A stretch of 25,333 nt of DNA, from contig BFEA01000089.1 of assembly GCA_003427395.1 (NCBI GenBank), forward strand, positions 3,044,754 through 3,070,086. Reading direction: 5' to 3'. Shown one piece after another: positions 16,915-25,333 of this stretch. Numbering within the stretch: the first letter of the stretch is position 1; the number at the start of each line of letters is the position of its first letter. Under the pieces are notes generated by a model, which was given only the letters and a program-made list of their open reading frames with translations, was not told where the DNA came from and made no database searches. Source of the stretch: Chara braunii (lineage: Eukaryota > Streptophyta > Charophyceae > Charales > Characeae). Both the position numbers and the translations under genes were made by a program.

Positions 16915-17397
16915 TCACCCCTGCGACTGATGCGAAATGGCCTCCTGGCCGCCTTCCACCGTCCCCGCCAGCGGGTGGCTCCTGCGGATCTGGTCCAATC
17001 CGTGCCAGGATTGGGTCTCTGCCTCCAGGTCACTCACGTCACTCTCTGCCTCAGAATCGCGGTCTAAGTGCTGCTGTTCCCAATCCACCATGTCCGTGGA
17101 GGTACCCTCGTCCAAGTACGTAACTGTCACTTTCATCTCGTCCGTGACCCTGTCCCGTTTGCACCTTATTTCTGCGCGGTCTCTAGCCTCAGTAATCGCC
17201 ATCTGCAGGTCTGGGTCTCCTCTCATTTCCTCCTCTCTTTCCCCTTCTACATTTATCTTCAACTTCAACTCCCGCCTGCCGTAACTGTGGTCTAGCACGA
17301 CCGTCACTATAGGCCCATCTCCCGACATTCTTTCCCACCTGCAGAGAGACAGGATGCATCTCGGCCTATAGCCGTATAGTCCACTGCTCCGTACCAT
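16915..17397 (-). CDS. Plausible coding exon, acidic unidentified protein
   Basis: An open minus-strand frame runs from an ATG at 17,395-17,397, or more likely the ATG at 17,326-17,328 (context GAAAGAATGTC), to a TGA at 16,915-16,917, giving about 138 residues from the second start. It opens with a hydrophobic strand-like segment (PIVTVVLDH), continues with alternating charged residues (RELKLKINVEGEREEE), a helical basic stretch (ITEARDRAEIRCKRDRV), and an acidic tail (DRDSEAESDVSDLEAE). The pattern is protein-like, reminiscent of the start of a retrotransposon Gag or of a structural protein, but I recognise no family. It may be a first exon or an unrelated decayed frame. Confidence 0.4.
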   Translation of the reverse strand: MVRSSGLYGYRPRCILSLCRWERMSGDGPIVTVVLDHSYGRRELKLKINVEGEREEEMRGDPDLQMAITEARDRAEIRCKRDRVTDEMKVTVTYLDEGTSTDMVDWEQQHLDRDSEAESDVSDLEAETQSWHGLDQIRRSHPLAGTVEGGQEAISHQSQG

Positions 17398-17409
17398 AGC
17401 GAGCCCCAA

Positions 17410-18120
17410 TAGCAGATATCAGGCTGCCCACACTCAGAAGAGCCATGCCTTAACACTTTTCACACACACGCGCAGACAAAATTGCCTTACGCTCACGCTG
17501 CAGCACAGTCCTCCTACTAGTCTGCCCACAACCAGCACGGCGAGCTTGCTCATACCTCAGGGTCAGAGGCTCGCTCCACTCTCTCTTGTAAGGTCGCCAC
17601 TCACCACGAGCCTGGCGCTCTAAACGAGGGGTTCAAATGACTTTCAGCGTTTTCGGTATTTTGATAATTTGTAATTCATAAACTAATAAAATAAGATAAA
17701 AACAAACAAAAGAAGAAAGTAAAAAGGCAATACGCCTTACAATACGCCAACGGACGTAGGGCCAGTCTTTGCGTGAAAAGACCACAACTTAACGCGGTGG
17801 TCCCATAACGGGACACCGACCGACGCCCCCATCCCTTCAAAACCATCCGCCTATCTCTTTCGGGTACCCGCGTCCGATGGCAAGGAGGGGGTTCATGACC
17901 TCCTGTAGGGGGTGATGAGCTTCCTGCCGATGCGGCCGCGAGTCGCCCCTCTTTTGGGGTCCTACCGCGCGGCGCCCGATCGAGCCTCCCAACCATCGGT
18001 ACAAAAATGACAGGCCAAATCAGTCCGGGCCATAGACTGCAGCCGCGCTCGAATTTCGAACCGTTTGCCTTCCCGCGAAGTGACAGGGACTGAAGGAAAA
18101 CCCGCGTCTGAAAATCAGCA
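17410..18120. other. No recognisable feature
   Basis: No coding frame or repeat stands out. The sequence turns AT-rich around 17,655-17,720 and GC-rich around 17,800-17,990. Confidence 0.4.
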
Positions 18121-18121
18121 A

Positions 18122-18207
<86 letters not shown>
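18121..18207. repeat. (AAT)n microsatellite
   Basis: About 87 bases of AAT units, interrupted once by AGT near 18,162. It is not preceded by a retroposon 3' domain, so I treat it as a simple microsatellite. Confidence 0.9.
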
Positions 18208-18208
<1 letters not shown>

Positions 18209-18784
18209 GAAACGAAGTAAGGAAAGAAAAGGAATCATACCGACGCCGCGGTTAGAAGTCACTGGATCGCCTCAAACTAAAGCGAGGGTCCAGATCTACG
18301 CGCGAATCTGACACTGACCCCACCCCCCCCTTTTTTCTTCTTATTTCTGCTTTTCTTTTTCTTTCCTATTCTTTTGCCCCTTTTCTATTCGACAGTAACA
18401 ACGAGCCTACGTACCGGACCCATAACCTGACTAAGGCGCGATTGGCGCGCAGTAGAATAGACAGCGTCGGTCTTTTCACCTTCGTGTCCCAGGGCGAACC
18501 CGGAGGCTACCATGACCACATGCCGGTAGTGTTCTGTTGTACAGCAGGGCGCCGAGCCTGCGTGGACCAATGGAAACCCCTGTGGCGCACCCTTTTGCTG
18601 AGGGCAGGTACCAACAGGGCCAATCCATTTCAAGACACCATCCTGGTATCTCAGCACCGCTGTGGAGGTTCCATAATGGCTTAATGAGCGGCGGCATCAG
18701 AGCGAGGACCTAGTATCCAGTAGGGACTTGACACACAGAGGAGGGCCGGGACACCGCGCCCTCCGACCTAATACCAAACCCCCA

Positions 18785-18860
18785 CCCAGCGTCCCCGCTG
18801 GGCCGAAACATGTAACGCTTCCAGTATAAAATAACGTGCACCGGCAGTACGTTCATTCAG
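18785..18860 (+). promoter_or_regulatory. TATA promoter candidate with upstream hairpin
   Basis: TATAAAATA at 18,825-18,833 is preceded 22 bp upstream by a perfect 7-bp hairpin CCCAGCG-TCCC-CGCTGGG (18,785-18,802). A start near 18,857 and a leader of about 265 nt would reach the ATG at 19,124. The leader is pyrimidine-rich just before the ATG. It could be a gene promoter or the promoter inside an LTR, but no matching second LTR is visible. Confidence 0.45.
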
Positions 18861-19123
18861 TCTCATTGCGACTTGTGGCATAGTTCGTATTGCAGTTTTT
18901 GCGTCAGCTGTTTCTCATGTTTTCCTCAGCGCTCACGTTTTTCCTTCTCCTTACTCGTAGCAATCCCACGCGGTCCGCGTAATCGTTCTCGTAGCACATC
19001 TTCTCTTTTTTCTTAGTAGCGAGTCTCTTTTTCATCCCTACTGTATTCTTTTAATCCATGTCTTAAGTACCATGTCCCTTTCTTCTTTTTATCTTTCTTT
19101 TTGTCACCATCTCGTTTTTCACC

Positions 19124-19591
19124 ATGCCTGAAGCACGTAGGGGACAGGGAAGAGGAAGAGGAGGGAGAGCAGGGAAGGCTCGTGAGGAGCCGCTGCCTCG
19201 CGCAAGGCGCGAGTATAGTTTAGAGGAGGAGGAAGATGAAAGGGGTTATGGCACATACACGAAGCCTTACTTGCGCCATCCGCTACCCAGTTGGTATGAA
19301 AGAACCCCATCTCTTGAGAAGATGAGGTACCTCCAGAAGAAGTTTGAGGCACACAACGGCGCGCCAACCATTTCTTCCCCTCCATACTCACCTAGAGCTT
19401 GCAATACGCTTGCGGCAAGTAGGGCTTTAGTGCCAGTTGCTTCACCTCTCAATCCCTGTGTAGTCTCTCCACCTTCTCATCCCAATAACAACCCTCGTTT
19501 CTGGATCTTCTTTCTTCTCTCTTTGCTTCAGGTTGAGCTTATGATAATCCTCTATATCTTGCATAAGCGTGATTTTTTTTCAGCTTTCTGA
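19124..19591 (+). CDS. Putative coding frame, basic N-terminus then acidic helix
   Basis: The ATG (context TTCACCATGCC) opens a frame of 155 codons. Residues 1-27 are Arg/Gly/Ala-rich (GRGRGGRAGKAREE), and residues 32-40 are acidic (SLEEEEDER). A Tyr/Pro-rich part follows (GTYTKPYLRHPLPSWYERT), then a helical stretch (LEKMRYLQKKFEAH, about residues 64-77). After about residue 85 the sequence becomes Pro/Ser-rich and then hydrophobic and less convincing, so the true exon may end there. It resembles the N-terminal part of some Gag-like proteins, but I cannot name a family. Confidence 0.4.
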   Translation: MPEARRGQGRGRGGRAGKAREEPLPRARREYSLEEEEDERGYGTYTKPYLRHPLPSWYERTPSLEKMRYLQKKFEAHNGAPTISSPPYSPRACNTLAASRALVPVASPLNPCVVSPPSHPNNNPRFWIFFLLSLLQVELMIILYILHKRDFFSAF

Positions 19592-19840
19592 ATTCTCGGC
19601 TCATGCATTACTCATAGTGTCCCTGGCTTGAGAGTTTGAACACCTTGAGGCCGGGGATGGAGGTTCCTCGTGAACCAGGCCGCTTGTCGGCCACCAAATG
19701 AATTTAAGAAGGATTATGTTTTCGTTTTCTCGTTTGCTGCCGGTTCTAACCTCTTGTTATTCTGAAATTTGTTCTCAATCTGAATTTTATGTCAGAGGAA
19801 GTTTACCTTAACCTTCACCTTGGCTGTAAAATCAAAGACA
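19592..19840. other. Short interval between the frame and the primer-binding site
   Basis: No gene. Read on the minus strand it would be the untranslated leader after the primer-binding site at 19,841-19,857, but no Gag-like frame follows, so the second element is truncated within about 100-200 bp. Confidence 0.4.
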
Positions 19841-19857
19841 TAGCCAGTCTGATACCA
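19841..19857 (-). promoter_or_regulatory. Primer-binding site, initiator tRNA-Met type
   Basis: The minus strand reads TGGTATCAGACTGGCTA, one base after the LTR-terminal CA. TGGTATCAGA matches the complement of the 3' end of plant initiator tRNA-Met (usual site TGGTATCAGAGC), with a mismatch at the 11th base. The position immediately behind a CA end is canonical for the 5' LTR of a retrotransposon. Confidence 0.65.
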
Positions 19858-19858
19858 A

Positions 19859-20870
19859 TGCTTGGGAAACCTGTCCCGTCTGCCACGCTGAGAGCAAGGC
19901 ATACCAAACGTTTTTTCTGTTCTCTGGCTTGAGTGAGATACCTTCTCAACTTCTCAAGTAACTCAGGAGATACCAAACCCTGTTTTCTTTCTCTCATCTG
20001 AGTGAGGCATCTCCTCAACTTCTCAGACAAAAGGAAGGGGATGCCAAACCCCTTCTCTTTTCCCTGGTCTAAGGGAACTTCAAGTCTTCGTATACCTGCA
20101 AAACAGCGAGTTCCACATACAACAGACTATGCCCCAACAAGCAGGCTCCCTGACAATTAACAGCCAAGCAACAGTTAAACAAAATAAAACCCAGAATAAA
20201 ACTAATTAACAAAGTAATAGAAATAATAAGACAATAAACACAACAGGACAATTCTCCACTGGCCAGAAATGACAAACGTCTTGTCAGTCTGACGTACCTC
20301 ATTCGGCCCGCCTCAGGCCAGGACTAGTCAGACCATTTGTCTTGACAGCCCCTTTGACATGCCTCCAGGTCAGGACCAGCATACTCACTACTCGAGTATG
20401 ACAACCCTTCGGCACTCTTGCCAGGACACCCAGACTATAGCGGGTCTGGTCATCCTTGACAGTAGGCGTCCCGTCAGTCAAACTATCCTGAACCCGGATT
20501 TGACCACTGCGGTCGGGGACCGGCTCACCCACCAGTTTTTGGCCAAGAGCGATGACTGCCCCGCCCAGATTTTTGAACGTAGGACCCGGTCTAACTACGA
20601 TTCAAAGCTCTGGCGAACCTTACTGGATTGCACCCTCTAATTGTAGTAGGGTTCCACCTGACCCTTTTCGACCTCATAGGCGAGACCCACAGAGCCTTAG
20701 CCTCAGTCGACTACGGAATTCGACACTCACGTCGGGGACCTACTGACCCCACCAAATTGCAACCTACTGCGGTAAGGTTCTGGCTGGCCCCGACAATCAA
20801 TGCATCCTTAGGTTAGAGAAGAAGATCCCAGGCATAGACAATCAGACAAGCATATCATAACCCACAAGCA
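19859..20870 (-). mobile_element. LTR of a minus-strand retrotransposon
   Basis: On the minus strand the LTR ends CCCAAGCA at 19,859, followed by T and the primer-binding site. Two possible 5' ends begin TGCTTG, at 20,852 and 20,870. Either gives the short inverted termini TGCTTG…CAAGCA and a length of 994 or 1,012 bp. The 20,870 end is preceded by a G-rich stretch (TATGGGGCATGGGCAG) that could act as polypurine tract. It contains a ~70-bp tandem repeat at 19,900-20,080 (units ACCAAAC…CTCAACTTCTCA). It lies downstream of the integrase of the next feature, so it is that element's 3' LTR and is also followed by a primer-binding site. Confidence 0.55.
19900..20085. repeat. ~70-bp tandem repeat inside the LTR
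   Basis: ACCAAAC-type starts at 19,903, 19,972 and 20,043 and the shared phrase CTCAACTTCTCA at about 19,945 and 20,014 define a unit of about 70 bp, present roughly 2.5 times. Confidence 0.65.
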
Positions 20871-20905
20871 GACTGCCCATGCCCCATAACATGACAAACA
20901 TTTCT

Positions 20906-21310
20906 CAAGAGACGTCCCTTCAGTCTCAAGAGACACTGAACAACAACATGATAACCAGCACCAAGCCCTTACAAGAGACCTCCCTTCAGTCTCAAGAAGG
21001 ATGCTTAGTGCTGGCCCCGGAGAGGTTCCTTCCCTTAGCTGGGAATTTCTTTTCCAAGAGACGTCCCTTCAGTCCTAAGGAAATACTGAAATGCTGATCT
21101 CAGAGAGGTCCCTTCCCTCATCCGAGTAAAGACAAACAACTTAGTTAAGAAACACGAAGTCTCTCTACTGACAACTCTCAGTCAGGTAAAGCTGGATTTT
21201 TTCATGCCTGTCCTCATCTTACTTGGATGGACAAACTTAATCAGACACACGAAGTTTTTCTGCTGTCAACTCTCGATCAGACAGAACTGAACTTCTTTAT
21301 GTCCATCATG
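20906..21310. repeat. Two families of tandem repeats in the 3' untranslated region
   Basis: CAAGAGACGTCCCTTCAGTC recurs at 20,906, 20,972 (one change) and 21,055. Next to it, a ~99-bp unit starting GACAAAC and containing CACGAAGT and TGTCAACTCTC-like text is present twice (21,131-21,229 and 21,230 to ~21,310). Both lie between the integrase stop and the LTR of the gypsy element. Confidence 0.7.
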
Positions 21311-21633
21311 CTTTTCTCTTTATCATAAGAATAATACTGATTACATGTGCCACAACCATGAGTTCCTCAGATCTTTGACACTGCGTCAATACTCACGAAA
21401 ACTGTATCTCACAGTCATTTCTCCCACTCTCAGGGGCTTGACACTCATGAATCGACTACAGCCCTGCATCAAAGATATAGTCTCATCAACTTTATTGCTT
21501 GCTGAAACAAAAAATTAACTGACATGCTGAAAAAATTGAAATGTTGATTTGACCATGCATGAACGGTCACAGTCTGCTGAAAATTCAGTCTTGTCTTACT
21601 ATACTTTTGTCTCAGTTCTCTGAACATGTTCTC

Positions 21634-23141
21634 TCACTTGGATGCCTGACTTTTCTTTCCTCTCTTTGAGATCACTGTAGGGATCAGATCTGGGTCTCTG
21701 AAGATAAACTTACGAAGTTTTGACCCTGACACCATATCGTGAACCCTGGATCCATCCATCTCTGATATCTGATAGACTTTGCCTTCGGCTTCTCCTGTGA
21801 TTCTGTAAGGACCAAACCATTTGGACTCCAACTGTTTAGTCCACTGAGTCTCAAGAGAACTATCGAACAGAAGGACAACATCACCAACTTTCAGGTTTTT
21901 TTTTCTTATATATTTTTCTTGTTTCATCTCTCTTAATCTGATAATCTGCTTGAAGTCATTCTCTCTGCAGCATCCATCACTGTTTGATCAAATTCTAATA
22001 TTTGTCTCATTCTGATCTGGAGGAGCTCTGAAATAGAATAGTCTTTGTCACTTTCTTGACTTGACCATGTCTTGACAACGTTCTCAATAGGCAAAGTAGC
22101 ATATCGGTCATATCACAGAGTAAATTAAGCAAAGCCAATAGTTCTCTTGACTGTTATGTTGTCAGCATATACAACGACTCTTAATACTTTTGGCCAGTTA
22201 CTGAGATTTCCTTCACACCACTTGGCCAATGAATCTTTCAAGATCTTGTGGCCTCTCTCGACTGACGCATTCGCTTGAGGATGGTAAGTAGTCACATATC
22301 GAATTCTGACACCCAATCTGAGAGTGATTCTTCTTACAATCTCATTTCTGAACTCTTATCCTTTGTTAGAGACAAACTCTCTGATAAAAGGATATCTGAG
22401 ATAGACTTCCTCTATCCAGTCAGTCACTTGCTCAACTGTCTTTCTTTTCAGAGTTTTTGCCTCAACATACCCAGATAAATTATCTCTCATGTTCAATATG
22501 TATCTCATCCCGCCCTTGCCTAATGGCAAAGTGTTGAGATCTAAATGAACTCGACTTCCTGATTCTACCAGAATAGTGGGAAATAAATGCTCAATCATTT
22601 TTGTGGTAGACCTCTTCTTACATAACACACAAGATTTCCAAAATCTGAAAATCATGTCTCTTATGCAAGGCCAGAAGTAGAGTTTGACAGTCTTAGAGTA
22701 GGTTGCCTCAGCAACTCTGTGGCCACCTACAACCCCCTCATGTAGAGAAAAAATCCTCTCTAATTGTTTCTCTTTTCCACATACCACTTTTAGTGGAGGT
22801 AGTCCTCTCTTACCATCCACAAAAAGATGTCCTCTCTTTAATCTGAATTTCTTCCTTGAATTTTTGCAATAATATTTCTTTAGCTCTTCCTTTTTCATCT
22901 TCTTACCAATCTCCTGATAACTTTCGTCATATTCTTCAAAAATAAAAAATAGCTCTACCTCCTTCTTTTCACCTTCTTCTTCTTCCTTTGAACTAGAGTT
23001 TTCCCCCATTTCATGAGCAGCCGCAACTGCTGCGTTAACTCTAGCATACCAATCATTTGGCTCATCGTCTTCTTCTTTCCCAAGAATCGACTCATAAACA
23101 TAGGCATTAGGAATCTCTCCCCAGCTGTCTCTCTCTTCAGG
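21634..23141 (-). pseudogene. Ty3/gypsy integrase, degenerate
   Basis: Integrase joins retrotransposon cDNA to host DNA. The frame is open from 23,141 to 22,359, has a TAA at 22,356-22,358, continues to 22,125, meets two more stops, then shifts frame near 21,950 and ends at 21,634. In order: an acidic linker (SSSKEEEEGEKKEVE); the HHCC zinc-binding region (HEGVVGGHR … SCVLCKK); the catalytic core with first Asp in VHLDLNTLP; a second catalytic position altered to Asn (EFVSNKG where Asp is expected); the Glu in NASVERGHKILKD; and a C-terminal domain (LKVGDVVLLFD, KWFGPYRITG). With the D-N-E triad and at least three stops it cannot be active. The element's type resembles gypsy elements common in fungi and charophytes. 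Confidence 0.85.
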
Positions 23142-23264
23142 CTACAAACTCCACTTATAGGAGCGTGATACTCCATAATTTTCATCATCTTTTTCATTCA
23201 GAAAATTATCAACATAGGCAAATTCTTCAATCGTTCCATTTACATCTTCTTCTTCATTTTTTCT

Positions 23265-23492
23265 TCACCCAATCCGACTCAGGCCATTTGCCCTGTTCTT
23301 CTCAGTAGGAATCTTTTCCAGCTTAAAATCAAAAGTCCAAATGAAGGCAATCCACATGCTGACTATTGAATCTACTTGTTTTTTTATGGCATCAACTACA
23401 GCAGATGCATCAGTCCTCAAGACGAATCTCCTCCCTAGTACATAATGTCTGAAGTTATAGATAATTGTCAGCAGCTCTTTTCTGAATTGGGT
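23265..23492 (-). pseudogene. Ty3/gypsy RNase H, partial
   Basis: Seventy-five codons read TQFRKELLTIIYNFRHYVLG, then RRFVLRTDAS, and near the end IWTFDFKLEKIPTEKNRANG and LSR before a TGA. These are the conserved phrases of the gypsy RNase H/connection region (KELLAIV-, F-L-TD--, FDFE, N-ADALSR in relatives). The segment is shorter than the family norm. The stretch after TDAS is compressed and the part joining it to the reverse transcriptase is missing and replaced by the inverted-repeat filler. The domain would normally degrade the RNA of the RNA:DNA hybrid. Confidence 0.8.
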
Positions 23493-23604
23493 ATAACCTC
23501 TCTCTGGGTCCTTCTAACCTCTCTCTGAAGGACTCTGAAAAGAGCTCTCTGGGTCCTTCAGAGTGAGTCCTTCTGAATTGGGTCCTTCAGAGAGAGGTTA
23601 TACC
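23490..23604. repeat. Inverted-repeat filler between RT and RNase H
   Basis: GGTATAACCTCTCTCTG (23,490-23,506) is exactly inverted at 23,588-23,604. The ~80 bp between them is built of reshuffled pieces (GGGTCCTTC, CTCTCTGAAGGACT, TTCTGAATTGGGT), some also found at the flanks. It replaces roughly 100 codons of connection domain. Repeated template switching during repair or reverse transcription would give this pattern. No target duplication marks it as a separate transposon. Confidence 0.7.
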
Positions 23605-24518
23605 AAAGTCTCATCCCTTACTAAGGGTCCTTTCACGAGATTGTCATCAATATAGAGGCTTGTTATCTCAGGAGAAATATCTTGCATGACTTGGATCATA
23701 TCTCTTTGAACCACTGCCACACCATTAGTCCAACCCTGAGGTACCACGTGCATCTGAATGAGTCATCTTGGCGTGTGCATGACAATCATTAGCCGGCTAG
23801 TGGAATCAATGAGAAACTGATCATAGTTAGAATATAAATCAACTAGAGAATAAATGCATCGACCAGCACAAGATTCAGAGAGGAGATCAACATTAGGAAG
23901 ACTACCCGCATCACGTACCGTCACAGAGTTGAGCTTCTGAAGATTCTGTATCAATCTCAATCCACCCCCTGGTTTCCAAAAGCAAAACCAGTGGTTAGCA
24001 TACGGTCCATCAGCAGGTTCAGCAACGTTAGAAGCAATCTTCTTGTCAAGGTATTTTACGACCTTTGCTTTTTCTTTCAGGGCATACTTGGTCAGCCTAT
24101 CATTCCATGAAACATGATCAACTGTCCAAATTTTGGCCATCTTGATCATATCCACATCCAACCGCCCTCTCTCTTCATCATTAAAGGAGAATGCACCAGA
24201 AAATTCCTGACACATTTTTAAGATATATTTTGTCTCTTTAGGCAGGATAAACTGATTCGAGTCTATCTTCATTGTGTCAAATCTCTCTTTGGTGACTGTA
24301 TTTCCCAATTTTGCAGATTCTTTTAATGCTTTAATAATCTTCCTCTCTTTTTTCAATGCTTCATCATAATCTTTTTCTATTAGGACTGCCACCGTTTTTT
24401 TTTTCACCCCCTTCAGCTTGTATTTTCTTTTAGACCCAATGACTATTTTCCTAAAAAGGGATGAGTCGATGCAAATTTTAATTCCATCTTTCCACCCTTT
24501 GCAGTCTCTACAACTTTC
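23601..24518 (-). pseudogene. Ty3/gypsy reverse transcriptase, degenerate
   Basis: The frame is open from 24,518 to 23,763, has a TGA at 23,760-23,762, and continues in frame to 23,601. In order: a lysine-rich protease/RT linker; the RT N-terminal part (ADGPYANHWFCFWKPGGG, LRLIQNLQKLNSVTVRDAG); motif A with the first catalytic Asp (YSLVDLYSNYDQF); motif B (VPQGWTNGVAVVQ); and motif C, YIDD, at 23,643-23,654. The catalytic motifs survive, but the stop and the loss of the thumb/connection make it inactive. No ATG begins the frame, as expected for an internal part of a polyprotein. Upstream, 24,519-24,660 carries further polyprotein-like text in shifted frames. Confidence 0.85.
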
Positions 24519-24934
24519 TTAAATGACTCAATTTGTCCATCGTCATCTTTGTGATTACCAAGGGTCTTTATTATTTTCGAAACTTTGTTAATACCCACCG
24601 AAATTTATTCTTTAACCTCTTGTTTGCCTTCTTGTCTTAGTCTCTTAATCCTTTTAGTAGACTCTTCTTTTCTGATTGAATTAGCGGACAGTCAATGCTT
24701 GAAATCATTTTTTGTGCAAACCATAAAGGTCTATTCCTGAGCAGTCTCGGGATCTTGTAGGCCAATCCAGGATGACCCCTCATGACCAGCCAAGGGATGT
24801 GCTGTTTGGAGCTTGGCGACCGCAACAGGCTTGTGGGACTGAGGGTGCAGATGCCAGCCATCGTAACTCAAGAGATAGTGATGCGCAGATATCACCATAC
24901 TAAGAAGGAGTGTAGGGTTTGAAGCGCCTCTATG
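24519..24934. other. Degenerate upstream part of the gypsy polyprotein, then unrelated sequence
   Basis: On the minus strand, 24,519-24,660 reads as shifted fragments (for example IESFKKVVETAKGG) that probably belong to the Gag/protease part. Beyond about 24,665 the resemblance ends, so the element is truncated at its 5' side; no Gag gene or 5' LTR lies in the remaining window. Confidence 0.45.
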
Positions 24935-25062
24935 GGGAGAGAAAACGCGGGTATACTACGTTTTCATTCACTTTCACTGCTTGGTGTCAGCCATCGTTGG
25001 GAGAGAGAAGGCGGGTATACTGCGTTTTGATTTACTTTTACTGCTTGATGCAAACCATCGTT
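24935..25062. repeat. 64-bp tandem duplication
   Basis: GGGAGAGA…GCGGGTATACT…CCATCGTT occupies 24,935-24,998 and 24,999-25,062 exactly in phase, with about a dozen substitutions. The end of the unit (GATGCCAGCCATCGT) also appears at about 24,850. CGCAACAGGCTTG occurs at about 24,821 and 25,129, flanking the array, so a larger duplication is likely. Confidence 0.8.
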
Positions 25063-25194
25063 ATTCAAGTGAGACAAGACGGACTTCGGAGAACCTGTGC
25101 AGCTTATACCAGGCCACGTGCCTGATCGTCGCAACAGGCTTGCGAGACAAGGGAGTGGCTGCCTGCTATAGCCACGAGGCAAGGCGAGGTATGA

Positions 25195-25252
25195 CCGGGT
25201 GATCTTGGTGCGGGGGCAATTGCGCTCAGCGCCACCAATGCTGCTCACCCGG
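25195..25252. repeat. Two-tier hairpin
   Basis: CCGGGTGA (25,195-25,202) pairs with TCACCCGG (25,245-25,252), and TTGGTG (25,205-25,210) with CACCAA (25,233-25,238). The palindrome GCAATTGC lies in the loop. No function is apparent. Confidence 0.6.
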
Positions 25253-25333
25253 AGGAGCGTAGGGTAGGGGGGAGTCATAGATAAACCTTCTGGCTTCGTT
25301 ACTGTCGTCACCAACTTTGGTACGCTTCGAATG

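Overview
The window looks like intergenic, repeat-dominated nuclear DNA of a eukaryote, most likely a plant or streptophyte alga with a large genome. Reasons: a decayed Ty3/gypsy retrotransposon; an LTR followed by a primer-binding site complementary to the 3' end of plant initiator tRNA-Met; A-tailed retroposons with target-site duplications; a tRNA-derived promoter unit; a MITE with an 8-bp duplication; long (TTG)n, (TTC)n and (AAT)n tracts; and no compact bacterial-style gene run. Charophyte algae such as Chara are my best guess for the host, but that is an impression, not a demonstration. No intact host gene can be defended.

Layout. 1-1,850: short hairpins, a 150-bp foldback, and three copies of a retroposon 3' domain. 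1,850-4,000: nested tandem duplications and a tRNA-derived unit. 4,500-7,020: an inverted repeat, a hAT-like MITE (5,687-5,964, duplication GCCTGCGC) and a 124-bp A-tailed retroposon with a 10-bp duplication. 7,500-8,270: promoter-like DNA (E2F-type sites, TATA). 9,940-13,805: a decayed, intronless, unidentified reading frame of roughly 425 codons, split at 10,836/13,380 by a 2.54-kb retroposon. That element lies on the minus strand, has a 14-bp target duplication, and carries a short reading frame, four poly-asparagine repeat modules, tandem monomers, the conserved 3' hairpin and an A-tail. 13,830-13,900: a hairpin plus TATA box just after the broken frame. 14,000-18,800: mostly unassigned, with a 40-bp tandem repeat and one plausible minus-strand coding exon. 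18,785-19,591: a TATA promoter and a basic/acidic reading frame. 19,841-24,518, minus strand: LTR with primer-binding site, 3' untranslated repeats, then integrase, RNase H and reverse transcriptase of a Ty3/gypsy pseudogene. 24,900-25,252: a 64-bp tandem repeat and a strong hairpin.

The most interesting signal is the retroposon 3' domain. It appears five times: 917-954, 1,037-1,108, 1,588-1,752, 6,174-6,297 and 10,837-10,980. Each copy has a hairpin whose loop TGCTCTTATC (sense strand) is nearly invariant while the stem sequence differs and remains paired. Four copies also carry CCCACCAAT about 35-60 nt upstream of the loop, and three end in an A-rich tail. One 3' module is thus shared by a ~100-bp element and a 2.5-kb element, as expected if the hairpin is the recognition signal for a LINE reverse transcriptase acting in trans. 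That mechanism is inference.
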